DNA from: an uncultured Lachnospiraceae bacterium
GTDB taxonomy: Bacteria; Bacillota; Clostridia; Lachnospirales; Lachnospiraceae
Length of the DNA stretch: 64,000 nucleotides
NCBI GenBank assembly: GCA_910586585.1
Contig: CAJUKA010000009.1
Location: 1 to 64,000 of the forward strand
Direction: 5' to 3'
The translations under genes and the position numbers were made by a program. The notes below the pieces were generated by a model. That model was not told the origin of the DNA. It made no database searches and saw nothing but the letters and a program-made list of their open reading frames with translations. Of this stretch, positions 7,398 to 17,009 are shown in pieces (within the stretch, counting starts at the first letter, position 1; each line of letters begins with the position of its first letter).

Positions 7398-8273
7398 ATG
7401 GCTTCTAATATTCTAGGGAAAATAAGTAAAGAAAGAACTATCAGTGCGGTATTGCTTGTGATAGCGGCACTTGTTTCTATTCTTCCAGGCGGCATCATAT
7501 TGGCAGTGGTATTATATGGGATTTCTATTATTGGTTTCTTGGAGCTGACAAAGGCGTGTGGTATTCGGCAGAAAGATAATTTGGGGAATTATAAAAAGAT
7601 AAACAGCCTTGAAGTAATGGGCTTAATTATCATTACGTGTTATTATTTTGTAACTTTTTTGACACAAAATACTTCGTATACTTTAATGATAATGATTATG
7701 GCATTGATAGCACTGATGTTTGCCTATGTATTTACCTTTCCTAAATATCATGCCAATCAGGTAATGAGCACGTATTTTTCATTGATATATGCACCTGTGA
7801 TGCTGTCATTTGTCTTTTTGACAAGACAGTTGGAGAATGGTATTTATTTGGTATGGATGATTTTTATTAATTCGTGGATATCAGATACTTGTGCATATCT
7901 TGTGGGAGTGATGATAGGAAAACATAAACTGGCTCCTGTACTCAGCCCCAAGAAGTCCATTGAAGGTTCTGTTGGCGGAATTGTCGGCTCTGTATTGGTT
8001 GGCGCATTATTTGGTTATTTTATGGATGTTACTTTGGAGACGCAGCAGCTTGTGCTGATTTTGCCAGTTGTGGGCGGCGTGGGTTCTGTGATTTCCCAGG
8101 TTGGTGACTTAGCGGCATCTGCGGTGAAACGAAACTTTGAAATAAAGGATTATGGAAAACTCATACCTGGTCATGGGGGTATTATGGACCGTTTTGACAG
8201 TGTGATTTTTACAGCACCAATTACTTATTTTTTAATTATGATTCTTCTTGAAATAGGACAAACAGCATTTTAA
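7398..8273 (+). CDS. cdsA: phosphatidate cytidylyltransferase
   Basis: Integral membrane enzyme making CDP-diacylglycerol from phosphatidate and CTP, the branch point of phospholipid synthesis. 291 residues with about eight hydrophobic segments. The CDP-DAG synthase signature near the C-terminus is clear (SAVKRNFEIKDYGKLIPGHGGIMDRFDS). Start 7398 lies 3 nt after the uppS stop with GAGGAGG inside uppS, implying translational coupling. Confidence 0.94.
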   Translation: MASNILGKISKERTISAVLLVIAALVSILPGGIILAVVLYGISIIGFLELTKACGIRQKDNLGNYKKINSLEVMGLIIITCYYFVTFLTQNTSYTLMIMIMALIALMFAYVFTFPKYHANQVMSTYFSLIYAPVMLSFVFLTRQLENGIYLVWMIFINSWISDTCAYLVGVMIGKHKLAPVLSPKKSIEGSVGGIVGSVLVGALFGYFMDVTLETQQLVLILPVVGGVGSVISQVGDLAASAVKRNFEIKDYGKLIPGHGGIMDRFDSVIFTAPITYFLIMILLEIGQTAF

Positions 8274-8355
8274 TATACTATATCATAGATGTATTCTCGG
8301 AATCTCCATTATACTTGATATTGCGAGAGTATATCGTGGGAAAAGGAGTATTTTT

Positions 8356-9525
8356 GTGAAAAAAATAGCAATACTAGGTTCTACAGGTTCTATTGGTACA
8401 CAGACACTTGAGATTGTACGAGACAATCCTGATATTCAAGTAGTTGGTCTGGCAGCAGGGGCCAATATTGATTTATTGGAAAAGCAAGTAAGGGAGTTTA
8501 AGCCGCGTCTTGTGTCTCTTCAAAGTGAAAAGATGTGCAAAGAATTAAAAATACGACTGTCTGATATGGATATTGAAGTGCTTCCCGGAATGGAAGGCCT
8601 GCTTGGAGTTGCAGAGATGGAGGATTCTGAAATACTGGTAACAGCCATAGTGGGTATGATTGGTATTCAGCCAACGATTGCTGCGATTAAAGCACATAAG
8701 GATATCGCGCTTGCAAATAAGGAGACACTTGTTACAGCAGGTCATATTATTATGCCGCTTGCTGCGCAGATGGGCGTATCCATTCTTCCGGTTGATAGTG
8801 AACACAGTGCAATATTCCAGTCTATACAGGGAGAAAACAAGGAGCGAATCAGTAAACTTTTGATTACTGCATCAGGAGGACCTTTTCGCGGAAAAACCAA
8901 ATCAGAACTTGAGCATGTACGGCTTGAAGATGCATTGAATCATCCGAACTGGTCAATGGGCAGTAAGGTAACAATTGATTCAGCAACACTTGTAAATAAA
9001 GGACTTGAGGTGATGGAAGCCAAGTGGCTTTTTCAGATGGATCTGTCTCAGATTCAGGTGATTGTGCATCCGCAAAGCATTATACATTCTATGGTTGAGT
9101 ATGTTGATGGGGGCATCATCGCACAGCTTGGGATGCCTGATATGAAACTGCCAATTCAATATGCGCTGTTTTATCCCGACAGACGTCCTATGACGGGAAA
9201 GAGAGTAGATTTTTATGAACTTGGCAGTATTACATTTGAGAAACCGGATATGGAAACATTTCCGGGTCTGAAACTTGCTCTGCGGGCAGCGCAAGAGGGT
9301 GGAAGCATACCGACTGTTTTTAATGCCGCTAATGAGTGCGCAGTAAGTCTGTTTTTAGAACGGAAAATAAAGTTTTTGCAAATTCCGGAGATTATTGAAT
9401 TGTGTATGGATGCACATAAAAAGATAGAAAATCCAGATGTGGAGGATATTCTGGCAACACAAAAGGAAACAATGGAATTGATTGGTATGAAATACGCTCG
9501 AAGTCTTTTTGTGCCTGATATTTGA
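8356..9525 (+). CDS. dxr: 1-deoxy-D-xylulose 5-phosphate reductoisomerase
   Basis: Second step of the non-mevalonate isoprenoid pathway: DXP to MEP with NADPH and a divalent metal. 389 residues. N-terminal NADPH loop GSTGSIGTQTLEI, metal/substrate motif PVDSEHSAIFQ, loop SGGPFRG, and HPNWSMGSKVTIDSATLVNKGLE are all present. GTG start behind AAAAGGAG. Neighbouring ispG and uppS place three isoprenoid steps in one operon. The 82-bp gap before it shows no clear terminator. Confidence 0.97.
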   Translation: MKKIAILGSTGSIGTQTLEIVRDNPDIQVVGLAAGANIDLLEKQVREFKPRLVSLQSEKMCKELKIRLSDMDIEVLPGMEGLLGVAEMEDSEILVTAIVGMIGIQPTIAAIKAHKDIALANKETLVTAGHIIMPLAAQMGVSILPVDSEHSAIFQSIQGENKERISKLLITASGGPFRGKTKSELEHVRLEDALNHPNWSMGSKVTIDSATLVNKGLEVMEAKWLFQMDLSQIQVIVHPQSIIHSMVEYVDGGIIAQLGMPDMKLPIQYALFYPDRRPMTGKRVDFYELGSITFEKPDMETFPGLKLALRAAQEGGSIPTVFNAANECAVSLFLERKIKFLQIPEIIELCMDAHKKIENPDVEDILATQKETMELIGMKYARSLFVPDI

Positions 9526-9561
9526 GAGTGCATACATCGTAAAGGGAGGAAAAATGGAGGT

Positions 9562-10647
9562 ATGATTGTAACAATAATCGTATTTGTTCTAATATTTGGA
9601 GTGGTGGTAATAGCGCATGAATTGGGACATTTTCTTATTGCAAAATTGAATGGTATTAAAGTATTGCAGTTTTCTATCGGAATGGGTCCTGATATTATAA
9701 AGTTTACCAAAGGGGAAACGAAGTATGTGCTGAAGCTTTTTCCAATCGGCGGCGCCTGTATGTTCGAAGGTGAGGATGGTGTTTACTCAGTAGAGAATGA
9801 GACAGAGAACCCAAACGGTGATAAAAAGTCTGAAAAACCGGAGGGCGCTTTTAATGATGCCAATGTCTGGGCTAGGATTGCAACGGTATTTGCCGGACCG
9901 TTTTTTAACATTATCCTTGCATTTTTATTGTCGCTGATTGTAGTTGGATTTTCGGGTGAGGTGATTCCTGTTATCAATTCTTTGTCCGAGGGATATCCTG
10001 CGAAGGAAGCAGGGCTAAAAGAAGGGGACCTTATTACCAAAATGGACGGGGAGCGCATATATCTGCAGGGAGAGGTTACCTTTGCATCAGCCTTTAGCAA
10101 AGGTGAGCCAATGGAAATTGAATATAAGCGTGATGGAAAAAAATATACAACGACGGTTACACCAAAGTTTAGTGAGGAGGACAACAGATATTATATAGGC
10201 TTTCAAATAGGTGAAACCATCAAGTGTAAAGGCTTAAATTTGATAAAATACAGTGCATATGAAGTGCGATACTGGCTGAAAACAACAGTAAAGAGCTTAT
10301 TAATGTTAGTTCAAGGAAAACTTTCTGCAAATGATTTGTCAGGACCAGTAGGAATTGCGGTAACGATTGATGAAACGATAGAGGTGGCGAAACCATATGG
10401 TTTGCCAACGGTTGTTTTGACAATGATCAATTTTGCGGTGCTGCTCAGCGTCAATTTAGGCGTGATGAATTTGCTGCCTTTGCCAGCGCTTGATGGCGGC
10501 AGACTCTTGTTTATGTTTGTGGAGGTGATTCGCGGGAAGCCTGTTTCACCTGACAAAGAAGGAATTGTCCATTTTATAGGTTTTGTGGCGCTTATGATAT
10601 TGATGGTATTTGTACTTTATAATGACATTGCAAGGATTTTTTCATAA
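9562..10647 (+). CDS. rseP: RseP/RasP-type site-2 metalloprotease
   Basis: Intramembrane zinc protease (M50) that cleaves membrane-anchored anti-sigma factors and signal-peptide remnants. HELGH at residues 19-23 in the first transmembrane helix supplies two zinc ligands and the catalytic Glu. A single PDZ domain follows at about 135-205, and LPALDGGRLLF near the C-terminus gives the third ligand (LDG motif). 361 residues. Two GGAGG-like sites precede ATG 9562. Confidence 0.94.
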   Translation: MIVTIIVFVLIFGVVVIAHELGHFLIAKLNGIKVLQFSIGMGPDIIKFTKGETKYVLKLFPIGGACMFEGEDGVYSVENETENPNGDKKSEKPEGAFNDANVWARIATVFAGPFFNIILAFLLSLIVVGFSGEVIPVINSLSEGYPAKEAGLKEGDLITKMDGERIYLQGEVTFASAFSKGEPMEIEYKRDGKKYTTTVTPKFSEEDNRYYIGFQIGETIKCKGLNLIKYSAYEVRYWLKTTVKSLLMLVQGKLSANDLSGPVGIAVTIDETIEVAKPYGLPTVVLTMINFAVLLSVNLGVMNLLPLPALDGGRLLFMFVEVIRGKPVSPDKEGIVHFIGFVALMILMVFVLYNDIARIFS

Positions 10648-10670
10648 TAAACAAAGAGAGGAATAAAACG

Positions 10671-11732
10671 ATGTACAGAGAGCATACAAAAGTAATTCAG
10701 ATAGGCGACAGAGTAATTGGCGGCGGAAATCCTGTTTTAATACAATCCATGACAAATACAAAAACAGATGATGTAACAGCTACCATCAATCAGATTAAAC
10801 GACTTGAACAGGCAGGCTGTGAAATAGTCCGATGTACGGTACCTGGAATAGAGGCAGCAAAAGCATTGGCACAGATCAAAAAGGAAATTACAATCCCCTT
10901 GGTGGCAGATATTCATTTTGATTATAAGATGGCGATTGCAGCAATAGAAAATGGAGCTGACAAAATCCGAATCAATCCAGGAAATATAGGCGGACGGGAA
11001 AAGGTCTCAGAAGTGGTAAAGGCTGCTAGGGAGCGGATGATACCAATTCGCGTGGGGGTAAACAGCGGCTCCTTGGAAAAAGAACTTATAGAGAGATACC
11101 ATGGTGTTACTGCGGAAGGAATTGTAGAGAGTGCGCTTGACAAAGTGCATATGATAGAAGATTTTGGATATGACAATATCGTGATTAGCATCAAATCCTC
11201 GGACGTAACAATGTGTGTCAAAGCCCATGAGATTTTGGCAGATAAAACACAATATCCGCTGCATGTGGGAATTACGGAATCGGGTACGGTTATGAGCGGA
11301 AATATTAAATCTGCAGTGGGATTGGGTATTATTCTTTATCAGGGGATTGGTGATACCATCCGAGTATCTCTGACAGGAGATCCCGTTGAGGAAATCAAGT
11401 CTGCCAAGCTGATACTACGTGCGCTTGGGCTTAGGACAGGAGGGATTGAAGTTGTTTCATGTCCTACGTGTGGTCGGACAAATATAGATTTGATTGGCTT
11501 GGCAAATCAGGTAGAAACAATGGTTCAGGGATATGATCTTGATATAAAGGTAGCAGTAATGGGATGTGCAGTCAATGGACCAGGTGAAGCAAAGGAAGCA
11601 GATATTGGAATAGCAGGCGGGATTGGAGAAGGTCTTTTGATTAAAAAGGGTGAGATTGTGAAAAAAGTTCCAGAACATGCACTTTTAGATACATTAAAGT
11701 ATGAGCTGGATCATTGGGAAAAAACGAAATAA
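10671..11732 (+). CDS. ispG: 4-hydroxy-3-methylbut-2-enyl diphosphate synthase
   Basis: Iron-sulfur enzyme converting MEcPP to HMBPP, the penultimate MEP-pathway step. 353 residues. TIM-barrel N-terminus (VIQIGDRVIGGGNPVLIQSMTNT) and C-terminal cluster domain with Cys in SCPTCGRT and GCAVNGPGEA binding [4Fe-4S]. 23 bp after rseP, with GAGAGGA before ATG 10671. The reductant is usually flavodoxin or ferredoxin. Confidence 0.96.
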   Translation: MYREHTKVIQIGDRVIGGGNPVLIQSMTNTKTDDVTATINQIKRLEQAGCEIVRCTVPGIEAAKALAQIKKEITIPLVADIHFDYKMAIAAIENGADKIRINPGNIGGREKVSEVVKAARERMIPIRVGVNSGSLEKELIERYHGVTAEGIVESALDKVHMIEDFGYDNIVISIKSSDVTMCVKAHEILADKTQYPLHVGITESGTVMSGNIKSAVGLGIILYQGIGDTIRVSLTGDPVEEIKSAKLILRALGLRTGGIEVVSCPTCGRTNIDLIGLANQVETMVQGYDLDIKVAVMGCAVNGPGEAKEADIGIAGGIGEGLLIKKGEIVKKVPEHALLDTLKYELDHWEKTK

Positions 11733-11770
11733 ACGATTTTGGATAGAAGTAGACATCAGCGGGAGGATGG

Positions 11771-14700
11771 ATGGAAAAGGTATTTTTTGAAGCATTTCCG
11801 AATCTGAAATTAGATGGTATGCTAAAAGATTTGTTTGAACAAGTGGTGGTGGAACGAATTACAGCAACCAAACGAAAAGATTTTCTGCGCATTTACATCA
11901 GAAGCGAACGGTTGATAGAAAAAGAAAAAATATATCTTGTTGAAAGCGAAATAAAAAAGCAGTTTTTTCCTCAAAATTATATCCATATAAAATTATATGA
12001 GAAATTTGTGCTTTCGGGGCAGTATAGCCCCGAAAAACTGCTGGATACATACAGGGAAAGCATTCTTATGGAATTAAAAGGGTGTGAACATATGCTTTAT
12101 ATGATGTTCAAACAGGCAGATATCAGCTTTCCCCAGGAAGATATCATGGAGCTTGTTCTTGAGGACGGTGTAATTGCAAAGTCCAAAGAGGATGAGCTTA
12201 TTGCGATTATGGATAAAGTGTTGAATGAGCGGTGTGGATTTCGAGTTAAGTTCCAGACTGCATACAAACCAGCAAAAGAAAGCAAATACAAAAAAGAAGA
12301 TGAAATCCGCATCAAAAAGATTGTGGAGGGAATCCGTAATCGTTTGGTAGGTACTGCAAGAGAAGATGAGATAGTTGATTCTCAGCATACAACCAATCTA
12401 AATATAGAAGAATCGACCATTTCCATGCCAGCGCCAGTACCCAAAAAGGAAGCGGCTTCTTATGGTTCAGAAAAGAAGTCATTTGGCAAATTTGAAAAAG
12501 GCACAGAGAGAAGTTCTCAGAGAAGACCGCTTAAACGTTCAGACAATCCCAATGTTATTTTTGGACGGGATTTCGAGGATGAGAGCATTCGCATTGAAGA
12601 AATCTGGGGCGAAATGGGCGAAGTGACAATCAGAGGTAAGGTGCGTACATTAGATACACGTGAACTTAGGAATGAACGTACAATCGTAAGCTTTGAGATA
12701 ACAGATTTTACAGATACAATCAAAGTAAAGATGTTTGTGCACAATGAACAGTTAAACGAATTGATGAGCGATATTAAATTGGGGGCGTTTTTGAAATTAA
12801 AAGGCGTCACGGTGAACGATACATTCGACAGAGAACTTACGATAGGTTCCGTCGTTGGTGTCATGAAAATACCTGACTTTACTACAGGTCGCATGGATAA
12901 TAGTGCAAAAAAACGTGTGGAGCTGCATTGTCATACAAAGATGAGTGATATGGATGGAGTTTCGGATGTGAAGGATATTATCAAACGTGCCAAGAAGTGG
13001 GGACACAAGGCGCTCGCTATCACAGATCATGGATGTGTACAGGCTTTTCCTGATGCAAACCACGCTTTGTCTTCGGATGATGATTTCAAAATAATCTATG
13101 GTGTAGAAGGGTATTTGGTAGATGATCTGAAAAGAATTGTAACGAATGATAAAGGGCAGAAATTAGATGAGACCTATGTAGTGTTTGATATTGAGACAAC
13201 AGGTTTTTCTCCTGTCACAAATCGTATTATTGAAATTGGTGCGGTGAAGGTGGTAAATGGAGAGATAACCGACAGATTTTCAACGTTTGTCAACCCAAAA
13301 GTTCCGATTCCTTTTGAGATTGAGAAATTGACAAGCATTAATGACAGTATGGTGATAGATGCGGAGACGATTGACTTGGTTCTTCCAAAGTTTTTGGAAT
13401 TTGTGGGAGACGCAGTGTTAGTGGCGCACAATGCCAGTTTTGACGTCAGCTTTATTCAAGAAAATGCAAAAAGACAGAAAATTGCAGTGGACTTTACCTA
13501 TGTAGATACGGTTGCTATAGCAAGAACGCTGCTTACAGGTCAGGCAAAATATACGCTTGATGCAGTTGCAAAAACCTTGAAAATATCACTTGAGAATCAC
13601 CACAGAGCGGTTGATGATGCAGAGTGCACAGCATTGATATTTGTCAAATTTAAAGAAATGCTTGAAAATGATGGGATTATAACACTTTCTGATTTGAATG
13701 AACTGGGAAAATCAAGTGTGGAAGCAGTCAGAAAACTGCATTCATATCATATTATTATTTTGGCTAAAAATCAGACAGGACGAATCAATTTGTACAGGCT
13801 GATTTCGCAGTCACATTTAAAATATTTTTATAAAAGGCCGCTGATACCCAAAAGCCTGATAGAACAATACAGAGAAGGGCTGATTATTGGAACTGCCTGT
13901 GAAGCAGGAGAACTTTTCAGCGCCCTTCTTGATGGGCAGAGTGAAGAACAGATTGCCAAAATTGTGCATTTTTATGATTATCTTGAGATACAGCCTATTG
14001 GAAACAATCAATTTATGATAGAGTCTGAACGCCATCGGAATATTAATTCTGAGGAAGATTTGATAGCACTAAATAAAAAGGTTGTAAAGCTTGGCGAACA
14101 GTTTCATAAACCTGTGGTGGCAACTTGTGATGTACATTTTCTGGACCCGGAAGATGAAATATATAGGCGTATCATTATGACAGGCAAAGGGTTTAAGGAT
14201 GCAGATAATCAGGCACCGCTTTTTCTGCATACTACGGAGGAGATGCTAGAAGAGTTTGCACCCTATCTGGGAAGCGAAAAAGCAGAGGAAATTGTAATTA
14301 CAAATACGAACAAAATAGCAGATATGTGCGACAAAATAGCGCCAGTACGTCCTGACAAGTGCCCGCCGGTTATTGAAAACAGTGATCAGCAGCTGACAGA
14401 CATTTGTTATAGAAAGGCACATGAGATGTATGGTGATGTGCTTCCGGATATTGTTGAGGCAAGACTCAAGCGGGAATTGAATTCTATTATCAGCAATGGT
14501 TTTGCTGTGATGTATATTATCGCACAAAAACTTGTTTGGAAGTCGGTTGAGGATGGATATTTGGTAGGTTCACGCGGATCGGTTGGCTCTTCTTTTGTGG
14601 CTACGATGGCTGGAATCACAGAAGTGAATCCGCTCAGTCCGCATTATTATTGCAAAAACCGCCATTACAGCGATTTTTATTCAGAGGAGGTCAAAAAATT

Positions 14701-16276
14701 TGCAGGAATGGCAGGCTGTGATATGCCGGACAAGGATTGTCCAATTTGCAAACAAAAATTGATAAAAGACGGTTTTGATATTCCTTTTGAAACATTTCTT
14801 GGTTTTAAAGGAAATAAAGAACCAGATATCGATCTTAATTTTTCAGGTGAATACCAAAGCAAGGCCCATAAATATACAGAGGTTATCTTTGGATATGGGC
14901 AGACATTTCGCGCTGGAACAATAGGCACGCTGGCTGACAAAACAGCTTATGGATATGTGAAAAATTACTATGAAGAACGCGGAAAACAGAAGCGTACTAG
15001 CGAGATAAACCGTATTGTGGAAGGCTGCGTAGGAGTAAGGCGCACTACAGGACAGCATCCCGGCGGTATTGTTGTTTTGCCAGTAGGGGAGGAAATTGAT
15101 TCGTTTACGCCAGTGCAGCATCCGGCAAATGATATGACAACAGATACGATTACAACACATTTTGATTATCATTCGATTGATCACAATTTGTTGAAGCTTG
15201 ATATTCTTGGACACGACGATCCGACGATGATTCGTATGCTTCAAGATTTGACAGGGATTGATCCAACAACGATTCCACTTGATGATAAGGAGGTTATGTC
15301 CCTTTTTCAGAATACATCAGCACTTGGAATCGCTCCGGAAGATATCGGCGGGTGCAAACTTGGGTGTCTGGGAATTCCGGAATTTGGCACAGATTTTGCG
15401 ATGCAGATGGTTATTGATGCGCAGCCAAAATATTTTTCTGATCTTGTTAGAATATCAGGGCTGTCGCATGGAACGGATGTTTGGCTAGGGAATGCACAAA
15501 CCTTAATTCAAGAAGGAAAAGCAACGATTTCAACTGCCATCTGTACGCGAGATGATATTATGACGTATTTGATAGGTATGGGGCTTGACTCAGAGGAATC
15601 TTTTAAGATTATGGAGGCTGTGCGAAAAGGAACTGTCGCAAAGGGAAAATGTGCAAACTGGGACGAATGGAAGAAAGATATGCTCGATCATAATGTGCCT
15701 GACTGGTATGCATGGTCGTGTGAAAAGATACAATATATGTTCCCAAAAGCTCATGCGGCGGCCTATGTTATGATGGGATGGCGCATTGCATATTGCAAGA
15801 TAAATTATCCGCTTGCATATTACTGTGCATTTTTTAGTATCAGAGCTTCGGCGTTTTCTTATGAAATTATGTGCCAGGGCCGCGAGCACTTAGAACGCAA
15901 TATGGCTGATTATAGAAAACGAAGCGATACTTTAACAAATAAGGAACAAGATGCACTTCGGGATATGCGTATTGTGCAGGAAATGTATGCAAGAGGATTT
16001 GAATTTGAACCCATTGATATTTTTATAGCACATTCAAGAAACTTTCAAATTACAAATAATAAAATTATGCCTTCTCTAAGCAGTATAGAAGGACTTGGTG
16101 AAAAGGCAGCAGATGCAATTATGGAGGCAGCAAAAGATGGTCCTTTCCTTTCAAAAGATGATTTTAGAAGCAGAACAAAAGTTTCAAAAACAGTGATCGA
16201 CTTAATGGGGGATTTGGGACTTCTGGGTGAAATTCCAGAATCAAATCAAATCAGTCTTTTTGATTTAGTGGGATAA
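11771..16276 (+). CDS. polC: DNA polymerase III alpha subunit, PolC type (Gram-positive)
   Basis: Replicative polymerase of low-GC Gram-positives, 1501 residues, slightly longer than the Bacillus enzyme. Domain order seen: N-terminal domains, OB fold at about 270-370, PHP domain starting near KRVELHCHTKMSDMDG, a DEDD 3'-5' exonuclease inserted in it with D473 and E475 in FDIETTGFSP, then the polymerase core with acidic pair D1019/D1021 in PDIDLNFSGEY. The KDCPICKQKL block near 990 is the PolC zinc-binding motif. GGGAGG precedes ATG 11771. A separate DnaE-type polymerase is expected elsewhere. Confidence 0.97.
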   Translation: MEKVFFEAFPNLKLDGMLKDLFEQVVVERITATKRKDFLRIYIRSERLIEKEKIYLVESEIKKQFFPQNYIHIKLYEKFVLSGQYSPEKLLDTYRESILMELKGCEHMLYMMFKQADISFPQEDIMELVLEDGVIAKSKEDELIAIMDKVLNERCGFRVKFQTAYKPAKESKYKKEDEIRIKKIVEGIRNRLVGTAREDEIVDSQHTTNLNIEESTISMPAPVPKKEAASYGSEKKSFGKFEKGTERSSQRRPLKRSDNPNVIFGRDFEDESIRIEEIWGEMGEVTIRGKVRTLDTRELRNERTIVSFEITDFTDTIKVKMFVHNEQLNELMSDIKLGAFLKLKGVTVNDTFDRELTIGSVVGVMKIPDFTTGRMDNSAKKRVELHCHTKMSDMDGVSDVKDIIKRAKKWGHKALAITDHGCVQAFPDANHALSSDDDFKIIYGVEGYLVDDLKRIVTNDKGQKLDETYVVFDIETTGFSPVTNRIIEIGAVKVVNGEITDRFSTFVNPKVPIPFEIEKLTSINDSMVIDAETIDLVLPKFLEFVGDAVLVAHNASFDVSFIQENAKRQKIAVDFTYVDTVAIARTLLTGQAKYTLDAVAKTLKISLENHHRAVDDAECTALIFVKFKEMLENDGIITLSDLNELGKSSVEAVRKLHSYHIIILAKNQTGRINLYRLISQSHLKYFYKRPLIPKSLIEQYREGLIIGTACEAGELFSALLDGQSEEQIAKIVHFYDYLEIQPIGNNQFMIESERHRNINSEEDLIALNKKVVKLGEQFHKPVVATCDVHFLDPEDEIYRRIIMTGKGFKDADNQAPLFLHTTEEMLEEFAPYLGSEKAEEIVITNTNKIADMCDKIAPVRPDKCPPVIENSDQQLTDICYRKAHEMYGDVLPDIVEARLKRELNSIISNGFAVMYIIAQKLVWKSVEDGYLVGSRGSVGSSFVATMAGITEVNPLSPHYYCKNRHYSDFYSEEVKKFAGMAGCDMPDKDCPICKQKLIKDGFDIPFETFLGFKGNKEPDIDLNFSGEYQSKAHKYTEVIFGYGQTFRAGTIGTLADKTAYGYVKNYYEERGKQKRTSEINRIVEGCVGVRRTTGQHPGGIVVLPVGEEIDSFTPVQHPANDMTTDTITTHFDYHSIDHNLLKLDILGHDDPTMIRMLQDLTGIDPTTIPLDDKEVMSLFQNTSALGIAPEDIGGCKLGCLGIPEFGTDFAMQMVIDAQPKYFSDLVRISGLSHGTDVWLGNAQTLIQEGKATISTAICTRDDIMTYLIGMGLDSEESFKIMEAVRKGTVAKGKCANWDEWKKDMLDHNVPDWYAWSCEKIQYMFPKAHAAAYVMMGWRIAYCKINYPLAYYCAFFSIRASAFSYEIMCQGREHLERNMADYRKRSDTLTNKEQDALRDMRIVQEMYARGFEFEPIDIFIAHSRNFQITNNKIMPSLSSIEGLGEKAADAIMEAAKDGPFLSKDDFRSRTKVSKTVIDLMGDLGLLGEIPESNQISLFDLVG

Positions 16277-16293
16277 AAGGATATTAAATCAAC

Positions 16294-16363
16294 GTGGAGG
16301 AAATTATTAAATTTTTTTCTGGAGAGGAAAAGAATTTTAAGGGATTTTTCTCCACTTTTTTAA
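16294..16363 (+). terminator. terminator after polC
   Basis: GTGGAG (16294-16299) pairs with CTCCAC (16350-16355), enclosing further AT-rich pairing, then a T run. Long stem, AT-rich middle. Confidence 0.6.
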
Positions 16364-16476
16364 TTTGACAACAAGATATAGTAATTTTTTTGTTAAAAAA
16401 GCAATATTTAGAAGAAAAAATTGGGATAATGTAATTTTAACATGATTTTTTATTCGGAATGCCATTGAAGAAATGC

Positions 16477-16505
16477 TTGTTATTTTGTCCTTTTTCATGT
16501 AAAAT
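16477..16505 (+). promoter_or_regulatory. mraZ promoter
   Basis: TTGTTA (16477-16482), 17-nt spacer, TAAAAT (16500-16505), just upstream of the GTGG boxes. Confidence 0.65.
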
Positions 16506-16512
16506 ATATTTT

Positions 16513-16550
16513 GAAGTGGTGAAAAGTGGAACGAAGTGGTATAGTGTGGT
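16513..16550 (+). promoter_or_regulatory. MraZ operator: four GTGG boxes at 10-bp spacing
   Basis: GTGGT at 16516, GTGGA at 16526, GTGGT at 16536 and GTGGT at 16546, three of the four preceded by GAA or AAA. MraZ is known to bind short direct repeats with a GTGG/TGGG core once per helical turn upstream of its own gene, matching position and period here. Confidence 0.75.
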
Positions 16551-16560
16551 GGTGATTGGT

Positions 16561-16992
16561 ATGTTCATGGGTGAATACAATCATACGATAGATGCGAAAG
16601 GCAGGCTGATAATCCCCTCTAAATTCCGCGAAATTCTTGGAGATAATTTCGTTGTAACAAAAGGGCTTGATGGCTGTCTCTTTGTATATGACAACACAGA
16701 ATGGACTGCTTTTGAGGAAAAACTCAAAGCTTTGCCACTGACAAATAAAGAATCCCGTAAATTTGTTCGCTTTTTTCTGGCAGGTGCTGCGAATGTTGAA
16801 GTGGATAAGCAGGGAAGAATTCTGCTCCCCGCTGTGTTAAGAGCGTTTGCAGCTTTGGATAAGGAAGTCATTTTAGCTGGTGTGGGAGGTCGAATTGAAA
16901 TCTGGAATAAAGAGAAATGGGAAGAAGTTTCAGAATACGACGATATGGATGATATCGCGGAACATATGTCAGATTTGGGATTAATGCTGTAA
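16561..16992 (+). CDS. mraZ: transcriptional regulator MraZ
   Basis: First gene of the division and cell-wall cluster. 143 residues containing two SpoVT/AbrB-like swapped-hairpin units, each with the DxxGR core: DAKGRLIIPSKFRE near the start and DKQGRILLPAVLRAFA in the middle. It forms a ring-shaped oligomer and binds repeats in its own promoter, here the GTGG boxes. ATG 16561 gives the canonical MFMGEYNHTIDAKGR; the longer in-frame extension upstream would overlap promoter and operator and is rejected. Confidence 0.95.
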   Translation: MFMGEYNHTIDAKGRLIIPSKFREILGDNFVVTKGLDGCLFVYDNTEWTAFEEKLKALPLTNKESRKFVRFFLAGAANVEVDKQGRILLPAVLRAFAALDKEVILAGVGGRIEIWNKEKWEEVSEYDDMDDIAEHMSDLGLML

Positions 16993-17009
16993 TAGGAAAG
17001 GATGCGAAG

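Noticed and set aside
16459..16560. Upstream extension of mraZ
   Set aside because: Would place coding sequence over the -35, -10 and operator boxes; MraZ proteins begin MFMGEY as at 16561.
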